From contig NZ_JAAGWY010000001.1 in the NCBI RefSeq assembly GCF_010686705.1, positions 124,001 to 188,000 on the forward strand: 64,000 nt of DNA, given 5' to 3'. Every line of letters starts with the position of its first letter. The first letter of the stretch is position 1. This DNA comes from Leifsonia tongyongensis (GTDB taxonomy: Bacteria; Actinomycetota; Actinomycetes; Actinomycetales; Microbacteriaceae). This document shows, piece by piece, positions 52,276 to 61,090 of this stretch. The notes below the pieces were generated by a model. The model did no database searches. It saw nothing but the letters and a program-made list of their open reading frames with translations, and was not told where the DNA came from. A program made the position numbers and the translations under genes.

Positions 52276-53432
52276 GAAGCCAACTCAGCAGCCATGTCGG
52301 CGCCTTCGTCCATCGTGAGAGCCAGGGTGACCAGCGGGTGGGCAGCCTCGGTCAGGATGCGGCGACCCTCGTCGACGCGGTTGCCGTCGAGGCGCACGAC
52401 CAGCGGCTTGTTCGCCTCGTCGCCGAGGATCTCAAGCGCCTTGACGATCCCGTTCGCCACCGCGTCACAGGCGGTGATTCCGCCGAAGACGTTGACGAAC
52501 ACGCTCTTCACCTGCGGGTCGTTCAGGATCACGTCGAGGCCCGCTGCCATGACCTCGGCGGATGCGCCGCCACCGATGTCGAGGAAGTTCGCCGGCTTCG
52601 CGCCGCCGTGGTTCTCTCCCGCGTAGGCGACGACGTCGAGGGTGCTCATGACGAGTCCCGCGCCGTTGCCGATGATGCCGACCTGGCCGTCGAGCTTCAC
52701 GTAGTTGAGGTCGCTGGCCTTCGCCTTCGCCTCCAGCGGGTCCGTGGCGGACTTGTCCTCGAGGGCGCTGTGGTACAGGTGACGGAAACCGGCGTTCTCG
52801 TCGAGGGTCACCTTGCCGTCGAGCGCGATGATGTCGCCCTCTTCGGTCAGGACGAGCGGGTTGACCTCGACCAACGTCGCGTCCTCACCCTTGTAGACCT
52901 CGTAGAGCTTGGCGAAGACGGCGGCCACCTTCTCCACCAGTTCTTCGGGGAAGCCTGCGGCCCGCGCGATGCCGACAGCCTTGTCGTGGTCGACGCCGAC
53001 GATCGGGTCGACCTCGATGCGGGCGAGCGCCTCGGGCTTCTCCACCGCAAGCTGCTCGATCTCCATACCGCCCTCGACGCTGGTCAGCGAAAGGTAGGAG
53101 CGGTTGGCGCGGTCGAGGAGCACGGAGAAGTAGAACTCCTGCGCGATGCGGGCTCCGCCGGCGACCATCACGCGGTGGACGACGTGGCCCTTGATGTCGA
53201 GGCCGAGGATCGCCTTCGCGGCCGCTTCGGCCTCATCCGGGTTCTTCGCGACCTTGACGCCGCCGGCCTTGCCACGACCGCCGACCTTGACCTGGGCCTT
53301 GACGACCACCACGCCGCCGAGTTTCTCGGCCGCTGCGCGCACCTCCTCCGGAGTATCCGCGACGATGCCCGGAAGAACCGGGACCCCGTACTGTTCGAAC
53401 AGGTCTCTGGCCTGGTACTCGTAAAGATCCAC
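52260..53432 (-). CDS. sucC: Succinyl-CoA synthetase beta subunit
   Basis: The nucleotide- and succinate-binding subunit. The 390-residue protein starts [19 protein letters not shown], has the ATP-grasp segments [19 protein letters not shown] and [22 protein letters not shown], and the C-terminal [17 protein letters not shown] and [13 protein letters not shown] (CoA ligase domain). The GTG at 53432 matches the family start exactly; the frame is open far upstream but without homology. The 3' end is overlapped by the 65-bp hairpin element. Confidence 0.97.
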   Translation of the reverse strand: MDLYEYQARDLFEQYGVPVLPGIVADTPEEVRAAAEKLGGVVVVKAQVKVGGRGKAGGVKVAKNPDEAEAAAKAILGLDIKGHVVHRVMVAGGARIAQEFYFSVLLDRANRSYLSLTSVEGGMEIEQLAVEKPEALARIEVDPIVGVDHDKAVGIARAAGFPEELVEKVAAVFAKLYEVYKGEDATLVEVNPLVLTEEGDIIALDGKVTLDENAGFRHLYHSALEDKSATDPLEAKAKASDLNYVKLDGQVGIIGNGAGLVMSTLDVVAYAGENHGGAKPANFLDIGGGASAEVMAAGLDVILNDPQVKSVFVNVFGGITACDAVANGIVKALEILGDEANKPLVVRLDGNRVDEGRRILTEAAHPLVTLALTMDEGADMAAELASAPEL

Positions 53433-53679
53433 GGTTATCCAATCCGCTGGTGCCGGCGCGCGCTCGTGGCGCCGTCCGTTTCCGTATTTTCGGCGAACTC
53501 CGGCCGAGATAGCTCGACGCCGAGATAAATTCGCCACTGAGAACTCTATCCTCTCCCGCTGAACGCCGACGACCCGGTCTCCGATCGCCGTCTCCTCCAC
53601 AAGACGTCCCCTGCGCGGACTGTCCACAGATCTCTCCGGGCCGCCTCCGGCCGGCCGCACGACGCCGGACGCTGGATCC

Positions 53680-55125
53680 ATGTCAAAGCGAATCTCCATC
53701 CTCGTCACCGCTGTCGCGGTGGCTGGTTTCATGCTCTTCTCGATCGCCGTCAGCTCACTGAGTGCGCGGGCCCTGTCCGCGACAGGAGTGGCGGTGGGAT
53801 ATTGGTCCACCGACCACTTCTGGCTCGGTTCATACAGCCTCGACGACGGCACCCGCGGATTCTGTCTCGAAGCGGGAAAGACCTGGCCGGTCGGTCGCGA
53901 GACCGAACTCGTGGACGGCGCGAGCCTCGGCTGGTTCACACCGGACGACGCGGCGCGGCTGGCGTACATCTCGCGCAACTGGGCGATGTCCGACGACCGG
54001 GTCACGGCGGCGGGCGGCCAGCTCGCGACGTGGATCATCGCCGGACTCGGCGGCCACACACAGGAAGAACTGGCAGCGCGATCCGGGGCCGACGGTGACG
54101 CCGTTCTCGCCCGCGCACGCGCGATGGTCAGCGAGGCGACGCGCGAGGCGACACGATCGATTGCCGCGACGGCAGTGCTCGAGCTCTCGGAGAGCGGCCC
54201 GGGCAGACTCCGGGTCGAACTGTCCCCCGAGCGACTCGACGGCTTGCGGGCCAACCTCCCGGCAGGAGACTTCGTCGGCACAGTCGAACTGACCGGTGCG
54301 ACCTTCACCGGAGGATCGACCTCGGCCCGGGTGCCGAACGGAACCGACGTCGAGGTGCTCCCCACGTCGACCGGGCCGACCACCGAGGTCTCTGCGACGG
54401 CACGGTTCGCCGACCTCCCGTTCGGCGGTCGCCTCCTCGTCGGCAGGTCGGGCGACGATGTGCAGGCTCTCCTGGTCTCGACGCCGGCGTCCGCCACAGC
54501 GTCAGCGACCGTCTCGAGCGTCGGCGTCTCGCCCCGTCCCATGCAGCCTGTCGTGCATACGCTGACGAGTCAGAAGACAGCCACGCCGGGCGCACATATC
54601 AGTGATCTGCTGACCGTCGACATCGACGCCGGTGAAGACCTCCTTCCGTCGTGGGGCGTCTTCGACAACGGCACGGGGATGGCGCCGATCGTGGTCACGG
54701 TGGAGAGCCGCCTGCTGGGGCCGTTCGACGCCCCCATCGAGCGATCGCCCGACATTCCGGCGAACGCTCCGGCGGTATGCACCGTCACGACGGAGGTCTC
54801 CGGCCCGGGCGAGTACCGCACGCCCGAGTGCGTGGTCGAGTATGCCGGCTACTACGTCTGGGTTGAGCGCATCGATCCGGAGGCGGTGCCCGCCGACCGC
54901 GGCGGCTCGCGGGTCCGCCCCTGGCAGTCCGAATTCGGCATCGCCTCCGAGGTGACCCTGGTTGAAGGCCCTGCAATGGCTTCAGTCGTGCTCGCCGACA
55001 CGGGATCGCGCGCGGAGTTCGTGGCACCTGCCGTGGCCGCGCTCTGTGTCGCGCTGGGCGTGAACCTTGTCGCTCTCAGCCGCATTCGCCGGGCTCGACG
55101 AACTGCTCGCAGCATCCTCCGATGA
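53680..55125 (+). CDS. LAXTG-anchored surface protein with possible thioester domain
   Basis: A 481-residue secreted protein. A signal peptide (MSKR, then a hydrophobic stretch to about residue 30) is followed by a domain with [11 protein letters not shown] (C62) and GGQLATWII (Q114); a Cys and a Gln in such FC and Q-x-A-x-W settings form the internal thioester of TED-type adhesins. A beta-rich region follows. The C terminus has LADTG at residues 438-442, a hydrophobic helix and an RIRRARR tail, a sorting signal of the LAXTG kind used by class E sortases in high-GC actinobacteria. The sortase call is firm in form; the thioester domain is tentative. Confidence 0.7.
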   Translation: MSKRISILVTAVAVAGFMLFSIAVSSLSARALSATGVAVGYWSTDHFWLGSYSLDDGTRGFCLEAGKTWPVGRETELVDGASLGWFTPDDAARLAYISRNWAMSDDRVTAAGGQLATWIIAGLGGHTQEELAARSGADGDAVLARARAMVSEATREATRSIAATAVLELSESGPGRLRVELSPERLDGLRANLPAGDFVGTVELTGATFTGGSTSARVPNGTDVEVLPTSTGPTTEVSATARFADLPFGGRLLVGRSGDDVQALLVSTPASATASATVSSVGVSPRPMQPVVHTLTSQKTATPGAHISDLLTVDIDAGEDLLPSWGVFDNGTGMAPIVVTVESRLLGPFDAPIERSPDIPANAPAVCTVTTEVSGPGEYRTPECVVEYAGYYVWVERIDPEAVPADRGGSRVRPWQSEFGIASEVTLVEGPAMASVVLADTGSRAEFVAPAVAALCVALGVNLVALSRIRRARRTARSILR

Positions 55126-55168
55126 ATCCGCTGGCATGATGGACCGCACCACCGGAGGGAGGTGTGAT

Positions 55169-55978
55169 GTGGGCAGGACACTCGGAGTACACGACATCGT
55201 CGCCGAAGCGGTGCTGGTCGCGGGCGGCGGCCGCGCGATCCTGCTCCAGATCGCCCACCCTGCGGTCGGTCGCGGCGTTGTCGACCACAGCGATTTCGCC
55301 GCGGATCCGCTCGGGCGCCTGCGTTCCACACTCACCTTCGTGTACGCGACGGTCTACGGATCCCCTGACGAGGTCGCTGCGGTCCAGAGGGCCGTCAACC
55401 GCGCACACGCCCCCGTCCGGGCCGCCAGTCCGTCGGGGGACGGGCCGGCGTACAACGCGTTCGATCCGCAACTGCAACTCTGGGTCGCCGCCACGCTCTA
55501 CGACTCAGCAGTGACGACCTACGAGGGTGTCTTCGGCCCCCTCGACAGCGAATCCGCCGACCGCATCTACTCGGAGTACTCCGTGCTGGGCACGGTGCTT
55601 CAAGTGCCCCCGGGCCTCTGGCCGGCGGACAGGGGCGCATTCGCGGCATACTGGGCGGCGACGCTTCCGACTCTCAAGGTCACGCCGGGCACCCGCGCAG
55701 TCGCCCAGCAGGTCCTGCACGGGCGCAACCTGCCGCTGTGGCTGAGATCGGTGATGCCGCTCGGCCGGCTGGCGACAGCAGGCCTCCTGCCCGTGCCATT
55801 ACGAGTCGAGTTCGGCCTGCCGTGGAACCGTCGCCGCCAGCGTCGGTTCGACCGGCTGATGCGGCTGACAGCGGTCGTCTACCCGCACCTCCCCGGCTGG
55901 CTTCGTCACCGCCCGCGCGATCTCCTCCTGCGGCGGTTGCGCAGGTCGATCACAGCTTCTCGATCGGCGCGATCTTGA
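55169..55978 (+). CDS. DUF2236 (MpaB/Lcp-like) oxygenase-family protein
   Basis: A 269-residue protein of the DUF2236 family, whose better-known members are latex-clearing protein and mycophenolic-acid MpaB. Visible features are the opening LVAGGGRAILLQIAHPAVGRGVVDHSDF with the family histidine, RSTLTFVYATVYG, LQLWVAATLYDSAV and a basic C terminus. Some members bind heme b, but that cannot be read here. The GTG at 55169 is chosen because GGAGGGAGG lies 6 nt upstream; ATGs at 55136/55139 and the longer frame lack a ribosome site. Its 3' end overlaps that of pcrA on the other strand by 29 bp. Confidence 0.82.
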   Translation: MGRTLGVHDIVAEAVLVAGGGRAILLQIAHPAVGRGVVDHSDFAADPLGRLRSTLTFVYATVYGSPDEVAAVQRAVNRAHAPVRAASPSGDGPAYNAFDPQLQLWVAATLYDSAVTTYEGVFGPLDSESADRIYSEYSVLGTVLQVPPGLWPADRGAFAAYWAATLPTLKVTPGTRAVAQQVLHGRNLPLWLRSVMPLGRLATAGLLPVPLRVEFGLPWNRRRQRRFDRLMRLTAVVYPHLPGWLRHRPRDLLLRRLRRSITASRSARS

Positions 55979-58394
55979 TCAGGAGTTTCTTGGTTCCGGC
56001 CTTCTCGAACTGAACGTGTGCAACGCGCTTCGTGCCCTCGCCCGTCACCGCCGTGACCCGCCCGTCGCCGAAGTCGGTGTGGCGGATGCGGTCACCGGCA
56101 GCCAACTCGAGATCGCCGTTGTCGCGCACCGTCGCCGTGATGCGGTTCGGCCACTCGGCCTTCGGGCGGTCGAGCGCCGCAGCTCCGAAGTTCCGCTGCC
56201 CGGTCTCCTCCCCCCACCGCGAACCAGGACGCCGGGCGTTCAAAGCCCTCGGCTGGGTCCCGCCGCGACTCGTCGCCGAACCGGGCGACTGCTTCCAGTC
56301 GATCAGGTCGGCCGGGATCTCCTGAAGGTACCGGCTCGGCATCGCCACCGCCGTCTCGCCGAACTGCGCCCTGGTCATGGCCAAGGAGAGGAACAGACGC
56401 TTCTTCGCCCGCGTGATCCCGACGTAGAAGAGCCGGCGTTCCTCGGCCGGCCCGCCCGGTTCGCCGGCCGACATGCGGTGCGGAAGCAGGTCTTCCTCGA
56501 CGCCGGTGAGGAAGACCGCGTCGTACTCGAGCCCCTTCGCCGTGTGCAGGGTCATGAGTGAGACCGTTCCGCTGGAGTCGTCGATCTCGTCGGCCGCCGC
56601 CACCAGCGACACCTCGGTGAGGAAGTCGATGAGCCCACCGTCGGGATTGTTGCGGGCGAACTCCTTCGTCACGGCCACGAGTTCTTCGACGTTCTCGGCT
56701 CTCGCTTCGTCTTGAGGGTCGCGGCTGGAGCGGAGCGCCTCGAGATAGCCGCTCTGGTCGAGCAGGAACGTCAGCACGTCCGCGACCGGAGACGCGCCCG
56801 CGGGCGCGGTCGGGTCGGCCTTCGCAGCCGCCTCGTCGAGCAGCGCCGAGAGCTGCAGGATCGCGTTGGTGACCTTCGGCCCGAGCCCGAGCGACCCGGC
56901 GTCACGCATCGCTTCACGGAAGGTGATGCCGTTGTCACCCGCGTAGCTGCCCAGCTGTGTCTCGGTGGCCGGACCGATCCCCCGCTTCGGTGTGTTCAGG
57001 ATGCGGCGTAGCGCGAGCATGTCGTCCGGGTTCGCAACGGCGATGAGGTACGCCATCGAGTCCTTGATCTCTGCCCGCTCGTAGAACTTGGTGCCACCCA
57101 TGATCCGATAAGGCAGAGCCGACCGGATGAAGATCTCTTCCAGCGCTCGCGTCTGGGCGTTCGTGCGATAGAACACGGCGATGTCGCGGTAGTCCATGCC
57201 GTTGGCGTGAAGTTTCTCGATCTCATCAGCGACGAACTGCGCCTCGTCATGCCCGGAGTAGCCGGTGAACCCGACGATCTTCTCGCCGTCGCCGACCGCG
57301 GTCCAGAGTTTCTTGTCCTTGCGGTCGAAGTTGTTCGCGATGACAGCGTTGGCGGCGCTGAGGATGTTCTGGGTGGATCGGTAGTTCTGTTCGAGCAGCA
57401 CGACCTTCGCTCCGGGGAAGTCCCGCTCGAACTCCACGATGTTACGGATGTCCGCACCGCGAAACGCGTAGATCGACTGGTCGGAGTCGCCGACCACCGT
57501 CAGCGAGGCGCCCGGGACCACGCCCACCGCATCCTGCAGCGCCCGAACGTGGAGACCCTGCTGCTCCAGGTCGTCGGCGATGGCCGGAGCGATCGGCATC
57601 GTGAGTTCCCGGATGAGCGAGTACTGCGCATGGTTGGTGTCCTGGTACTCGTCGACCAGGATGTGGCGGAAGCGGCGCTGATAGAGGGCCGCCACGCGAG
57701 GGAACGCCCGGAAGAGGAAGACGGTCTCGCTGATCAGGTCGTCGAAGTCGAACGCGTTCGCCGATCGGAGCGCCTTCGTGTACTGCCGGAAGATCTCGAG
57801 GAACATCACCTCCTGCGGATCGCTCAGATTCGCCGACCGCGCGTAGGTCTCGACATCGGAGAGTTCGTTCTTGAGCTTGGAGATCTTGCCTGACACCCCG
57901 GCGACCGTGAATCCGAGCGTGTCGGCATCGAGATCTTTGACGATTCGCTTGATGAGCGCGCGGGTGTCGCCGGAATCGTAGATCGTGAAGTTCGCGGTCT
58001 TGCCGATCGACTCGGCCTCGCGGCGCAGGATCCGGACGCACGCCGAGTGGAACGTCGAGATCCACATGCCGTCCGCTGTGTTGCCGAGCAGCGCCTGGAC
58101 CCGCTCGCGCATCTCGGTCGCGGCCTTGTTCGTGAAGGTGATCGCAAGGATCTGGCTCGGCCACGCTTCGCGCCGGTCGATGAGGCTGGCGATGCGTCGC
58201 GTGAGCACGCTCGTCTTGCCAGAGCCCGCCCCCGCGACGATCAGCAGAGCCGACCCGCGGTACTCCACGGCCTGCCGCTGTTGCGGGTTCAGGCCGGCGA
58301 GGAGGGCGTCGTCTGCCGAAGGCGCGGACCGCCCGTCGAGGATGATGGGGGCAGCGGATGCGGGGGAAGGATCCGAATCGAAAAGGCTCGTCAT
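55950..58394 (-). CDS. pcrA: UvrD/PcrA-type superfamily I DNA helicase
   Basis: An 814-residue 3'-5' helicase used in repair, rolling-circle replication and RNA-polymerase displacement. All SF1A motifs are visible: Q motif LNPQQRQAVEY, Walker A VAGAGSGKTSVL, motif Ia ITFTNKAATEMRERV, Walker B HILVDEYQDTN, motif III VVGDSDQSIYAFRGAD, LEQNYRST, motif V MTLHTAKGLEYDAVFLTGVEE and motif VI RRLFYVGITRAKK. A C-terminal Tudor-like RNA-polymerase-binding domain ends the protein. The ATG at 58394 is chosen because TAAAAT lies 10 nt upstream, so transcription starts inside the longer open frame. Confidence 0.95.
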   Translation of the reverse strand: MTSLFDSDPSPASAAPIILDGRSAPSADDALLAGLNPQQRQAVEYRGSALLIVAGAGSGKTSVLTRRIASLIDRREAWPSQILAITFTNKAATEMRERVQALLGNTADGMWISTFHSACVRILRREAESIGKTANFTIYDSGDTRALIKRIVKDLDADTLGFTVAGVSGKISKLKNELSDVETYARSANLSDPQEVMFLEIFRQYTKALRSANAFDFDDLISETVFLFRAFPRVAALYQRRFRHILVDEYQDTNHAQYSLIRELTMPIAPAIADDLEQQGLHVRALQDAVGVVPGASLTVVGDSDQSIYAFRGADIRNIVEFERDFPGAKVVLLEQNYRSTQNILSAANAVIANNFDRKDKKLWTAVGDGEKIVGFTGYSGHDEAQFVADEIEKLHANGMDYRDIAVFYRTNAQTRALEEIFIRSALPYRIMGGTKFYERAEIKDSMAYLIAVANPDDMLALRRILNTPKRGIGPATETQLGSYAGDNGITFREAMRDAGSLGLGPKVTNAILQLSALLDEAAAKADPTAPAGASPVADVLTFLLDQSGYLEALRSSRDPQDEARAENVEELVAVTKEFARNNPDGGLIDFLTEVSLVAAADEIDDSSGTVSLMTLHTAKGLEYDAVFLTGVEEDLLPHRMSAGEPGGPAEERRLFYVGITRAKKRLFLSLAMTRAQFGETAVAMPSRYLQEIPADLIDWKQSPGSATSRGGTQPRALNARRPGSRWGEETGQRNFGAAALDRPKAEWPNRITATVRDNGDLELAAGDRIRHTDFGDGRVTAVTGEGTKRVAHVQFEKAGTKKLLIKIAPIEKL

Positions 58395-58436
58395 GTCGTC
58401 AACGATTTTAGTCGCCGCCACCGTCACCGACCGCCG

Positions 58437-59468
58437 TCAGCTCCCGTCGCGGATCGCCACGGCGAGGTCGGGCTGGTCGGCGAAGACGCCGTCGACGCCC
58501 GACCGCATGATCAGGGAGAAGTCCGTGCGCCAGTCGCCCCAGGCCGAGTCCGATTCGCCCCGGCGGAAGGTCTGCGGGAGGAAGTGGTTCTCGGGCCGCA
58601 GAGTCCAGCAGAAGACCCGCAGTCCAGCGGAGTGCGCGGTGTCGACGAGCTCCGACGTCGGGTCGCCGCCGAGGTCGAGCTCTTCAGCGGTGAGCACCAG
58701 CGAATGGTCGACGCTGATCCCGTCGACCCGGTTGGCAGCATCCGCGGCGCCGAGCGCATACAGGCCGACAGCAGTGATGTCCTGGTCGTATCCCGCCGCC
58801 CCCGACCCAAGGGCCGCGACCCGGTCGGCCGGCGCACCCGTCGATTCGACGAGGTAGAACCGGCGCCCGCGGTAGCCGCGCTGATAGAGCTTCGCGAGCA
58901 CGGTCCTCTCGAAGCTCTCGACGATGAGCTCGGGATTGTCGCCCCATCCGGTCTCTGCCAGCTCGCGGTCGAAGAGGTCGTCGAGCGGCAGCCCGATCGA
59001 CTCGAAGTAGGTCGCATGCTTGAGCTCGGCGACGATGCCGAGGAGACGTGCAGCATCGTCGGACGCCCGGTCGACGATGTCGACGAGATCGCGGAACCGC
59101 AGGATCGGATAGCGGCCGTCGAAGCTCGCGCTCGTCTGGCGCAGCGACGGCACGCGCTCGGTGGCCCGGAGCCCCGACAGTTCCGCCCAGGTGAAATCCT
59201 CGGTGAACCAGCCGGTGATCTCGACCCCGTCGATCTCCTTCGTCGCGCGCCGGTCGGCGAATTCCGGATGCGCGGCCACGTCGGTCGTCCCCGAGATCTC
59301 GTTCTCGTGCCGCAGCACCAGCACTCCGTCACGCGTGGCGACCAGATCGGGCTCCACCGCATCCGCCCCGAGGGCGAACGCCAGTTCGTACGCCGCCCTC
59401 GTGTGCTCGGGCCGGTACCCGGACGCACCCCTGTGCCCGACCACGAGCGGGGATGAATGCGCATGCAT
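58437..59468 (-). CDS. Glycerophosphodiester phosphodiesterase
   Basis: A 343-residue GDPD-family enzyme that splits glycerophosphodiesters to glycerol 3-phosphate and an alcohol. The catalytic segment VVGHRGASGYRPEHT carries the histidine and glutamate, EPDLVATRDGVLVLRHE the metal-binding pair and second histidine, and IVAELKHATYF a further glutamate/lysine. No signal peptide is evident, so it is cytoplasmic. The ATG at 59468 lies 6 nt after TATTAT (minus strand 59480-59475), so it is probably leaderless and the longer in-frame extension is not used. Confidence 0.92.
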   Translation of the reverse strand: MHAHSSPLVVGHRGASGYRPEHTRAAYELAFALGADAVEPDLVATRDGVLVLRHENEISGTTDVAAHPEFADRRATKEIDGVEITGWFTEDFTWAELSGLRATERVPSLRQTSASFDGRYPILRFRDLVDIVDRASDDAARLLGIVAELKHATYFESIGLPLDDLFDRELAETGWGDNPELIVESFERTVLAKLYQRGYRGRRFYLVESTGAPADRVAALGSGAAGYDQDITAVGLYALGAADAANRVDGISVDHSLVLTAEELDLGGDPTSELVDTAHSAGLRVFCWTLRPENHFLPQTFRRGESDSAWGDWRTDFSLIMRSGVDGVFADQPDLAVAIRDGS

Positions 59469-59474
59469 GGACAG

Positions 59475-59480
59475 ATAATA
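59475..59480 (-). promoter_or_regulatory. -10 hexamer of leaderless GDPD promoter
   Basis: TATTAT on the minus strand is followed by 6 nt and the ATG of the phosphodiesterase gene. The divergent membrane-protein gene at 59531 has CAGAAT at 59519-59524, also 6 nt before its GTG, so both genes of this 62-bp gap look leaderless. Confidence 0.6.
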
Positions 59481-59530
59481 GCCGCGCGATCTGGCGGCCC
59501 CTCTGCTCATCCGAGTGCCAGAATCGTTTC

Positions 59531-60094
59531 GTGTCCGACACCGTCCCCCTGCACGAGCGCTGGCGCGAACCAGCGTCCCTGCTTCCCCTGCACTGGGGCG
59601 CCTACCGTCCGCGCCTGGTCCTCGGCCTCGCAGGCATCATGCTCGGCACCGCATGCGTCCAGCTGACGAGCGCATACAGTCTCGTCTTCCTGCTCGTCGG
59701 GTCCCTTCTCCAGCCGGCGGGCTGGGCCGTTCTCCCTGCTCCGATCGGCCGGAGGGTCGCCGTCGTGGTCCCCGTGCTCGGCTTCACGTGGCTGATGCTC
59801 GGCGGTGCATCCTTCGCCTGGTGCTTCGTTGTTCCGCTCGCAGCGTGGCTCCTCGTCCGCCTCCGTCCCGCGATCAGCTACGTGGTGCTGATCCTGCCGG
59901 TCGCATGCGGCGTCGTCCTTTCGGCTGCGATCGCCGACTACAGCGGCACCTGGATCTCCTTCACCGTCAGCAGCCTCGTCGCGATCGCCGCCGCCTGGAT
60001 CGCGCGCGCGATCGCGGTCGCCTGGTCGAAACGCGCCCCGCGGGCCCCGAGATCAAAGCAATCTGTCAGCCGGAATGAGGGCGAACTCGACTAG
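59531..60094 (+). CDS. Small polytopic membrane protein, unknown
   Basis: A 187-residue protein with about five hydrophobic segments: LVLGLAGIMLGTACVQLTSAY, LVFLLVGSLLQPAGW, VVVPVLGFTWLMLG, CFVVPLAAWLLVRL and YVVLILPVACGVVLSAAIA, then one more. The tail is basic and polar (KRAPRAPRSKQSV). I do not recognise a characterised family. The GTG at 59531 is 6 nt after CAGAAT, so the start is probably leaderless; the frame is open upstream into the divergent gene. It precedes the Bax-inhibitor-like gene by 54 bp. Confidence 0.65.
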   Translation: MSDTVPLHERWREPASLLPLHWGAYRPRLVLGLAGIMLGTACVQLTSAYSLVFLLVGSLLQPAGWAVLPAPIGRRVAVVVPVLGFTWLMLGGASFAWCFVVPLAAWLLVRLRPAISYVVLILPVACGVVLSAAIADYSGTWISFTVSSLVAIAAAWIARAIAVAWSKRAPRAPRSKQSVSRNEGELD

Positions 60095-60148
60095 ATTGAC
60101 TACACAGCCGTTCAGCGGCATTCCCGGTCCAAGGTGAGTAGAGGAACC

Positions 60149-60949
60149 ATGGCACTCGACAATCCCGCATTCTCGCGGAACCCCGCGTTCGCTTCCAATG
60201 CGAAGACGACAACGCCGCCCGCGGCCCCGAGCGCTGAGACGCTTCAGCAGCTCTATGAGGCCCCATCGGCCGGGTCGCACGACACCGGCCGGATGACGGT
60301 CGAAGACACCATCGTCAAGACGGCGATCAGTTTCGTGCTCCTCGTCGCCGGTGGCGCAGTCGGCTGGGCCTTCCCCGTGCTGTGGGTGCCCGCCATGATC
60401 GTCGGCCTCGCGCTCGCGCTCGTCAACATCTTCAAGAAGAAGCCATCAGCTCCGTGGGTGCTTTCGTACGCCGTCGTGGAGGGTGTGTTCGTCGGCGCGG
60501 TCTCCGGCGTCTTCGAGCAGCAGTGGCCGGGGATCGTCGTCCAGGCCGTCCTTGCCACCGTTGCCGTGATCGCCGTCACCCTGGCGCTCTTCGCGAGCGG
60601 CAAGATCCGCGCATCCGCTCGCGCGACCAAGGTCTTCCTGATCGCGATGGTCGGGTACCTGCTCTTCTCGGTCATCAACCTCGTGTTGGTGTGGACCGGC
60701 GCGAACACCAACCCGTTCGGTCTGAGCGGCTCGGTCACGATCTTCGGCATCCCGCTCGGGCTGGTCCTCGGTGTGCTCGTCGTCATCATGGCCGCCTACT
60801 CACTCGTGATCGACTTCGACTACATCAAGCGCGGCACCGCCAACCGGCTGCCCCGGGAGTACGGCTGGAGCGGCGCCTTCGGCATCATGGTGACCGTCGT
60901 CTGGCTGTATCTCGAGATCCTGCGTATGTTCGCGATTGCGCGAAACTAA
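60149..60949 (+). CDS. Bax inhibitor-1/YccA-family membrane protein
   Basis: A 266-residue membrane protein with a polar N-terminal region of about 55 residues and seven hydrophobic segments, which fits the actinobacterial Bax-inhibitor-1-like (YccA/YbhL) family. Family hallmarks are the end of helix 3 in VLSYAVVEGVFVGAVSGVFE and the second-to-last segment SLVIDFDYIKRG, with the aspartate pair near the pore, then GWSGAFGIMVTVVWLYLEILRM. Members are proton-sensitive calcium leak channels or protease regulators. The ATG follows GAGGAACC. The last codons and the stop lie inside the first unit of a 28-bp tandem repeat. Confidence 0.85.
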   Translation: MALDNPAFSRNPAFASNAKTTTPPAAPSAETLQQLYEAPSAGSHDTGRMTVEDTIVKTAISFVLLVAGGAVGWAFPVLWVPAMIVGLALALVNIFKKKPSAPWVLSYAVVEGVFVGAVSGVFEQQWPGIVVQAVLATVAVIAVTLALFASGKIRASARATKVFLIAMVGYLLFSVINLVLVWTGANTNPFGLSGSVTIFGIPLGLVLGVLVVIMAAYSLVIDFDYIKRGTANRLPREYGWSGAFGIMVTVVWLYLEILRMFAIARN

Positions 60950-61026
60950 AAGCACAGCCGCGATTGCGCGAAACTAAAAGCACAGCCGCGATTGCGCGAA
61001 ACTAAAAGCACAGCCGCGATTGCGCG
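60931..61026 (+). repeat. 28-bp tandem repeat, three full copies and a partial, at a stop codon
   Basis: Units 60931-60958, 60959-60986 and 60987-61014 are identical (starting CGCGATTGCGCGAAAC), and 61015-61026 repeats the first 12 bp. The TAA stop of the Bax-inhibitor-like gene is inside unit 1. Each unit holds a small CGCG-ATTG-CGCG hairpin and resembles part of the element behind sucC. It has no unique spacers, so it is not a CRISPR array. Confidence 0.93.
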
Positions 61027-61043
61027 GAACCGGCAACCCGATC

Positions 61044-61088
61044 GAAAAGAAGGCCGGCGCGGATTCGTTCCGTGCCGGCCTTCTTTTC
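61044..61088. terminator. Bidirectional terminator between Bax-inhibitor-like gene and guaA
   Basis: Arms GAAAAGAAGGCCGGC (61044-61058) and GCCGGCCTTCTTTTC (61074-61088) pair perfectly over 15 bp, with T-rich ends on both strands. It lies directly behind the guaA stop. Confidence 0.9.
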
Positions 61089-61090
61089 GC

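Noticed and set aside
50646-53528. Open frame of 960 codons on the plus strand
   Set aside because: It is antisense to sucC, sucD and the membrane-protein gene. Its protein is Arg/Asp/Val-rich low-complexity sequence typical of shadow frames in GC-rich DNA, and it has no recognisable domain.
60931-61026. Possible CRISPR array
   Set aside because: The 28-bp units are directly adjacent with no unique spacers and no cas genes are nearby.
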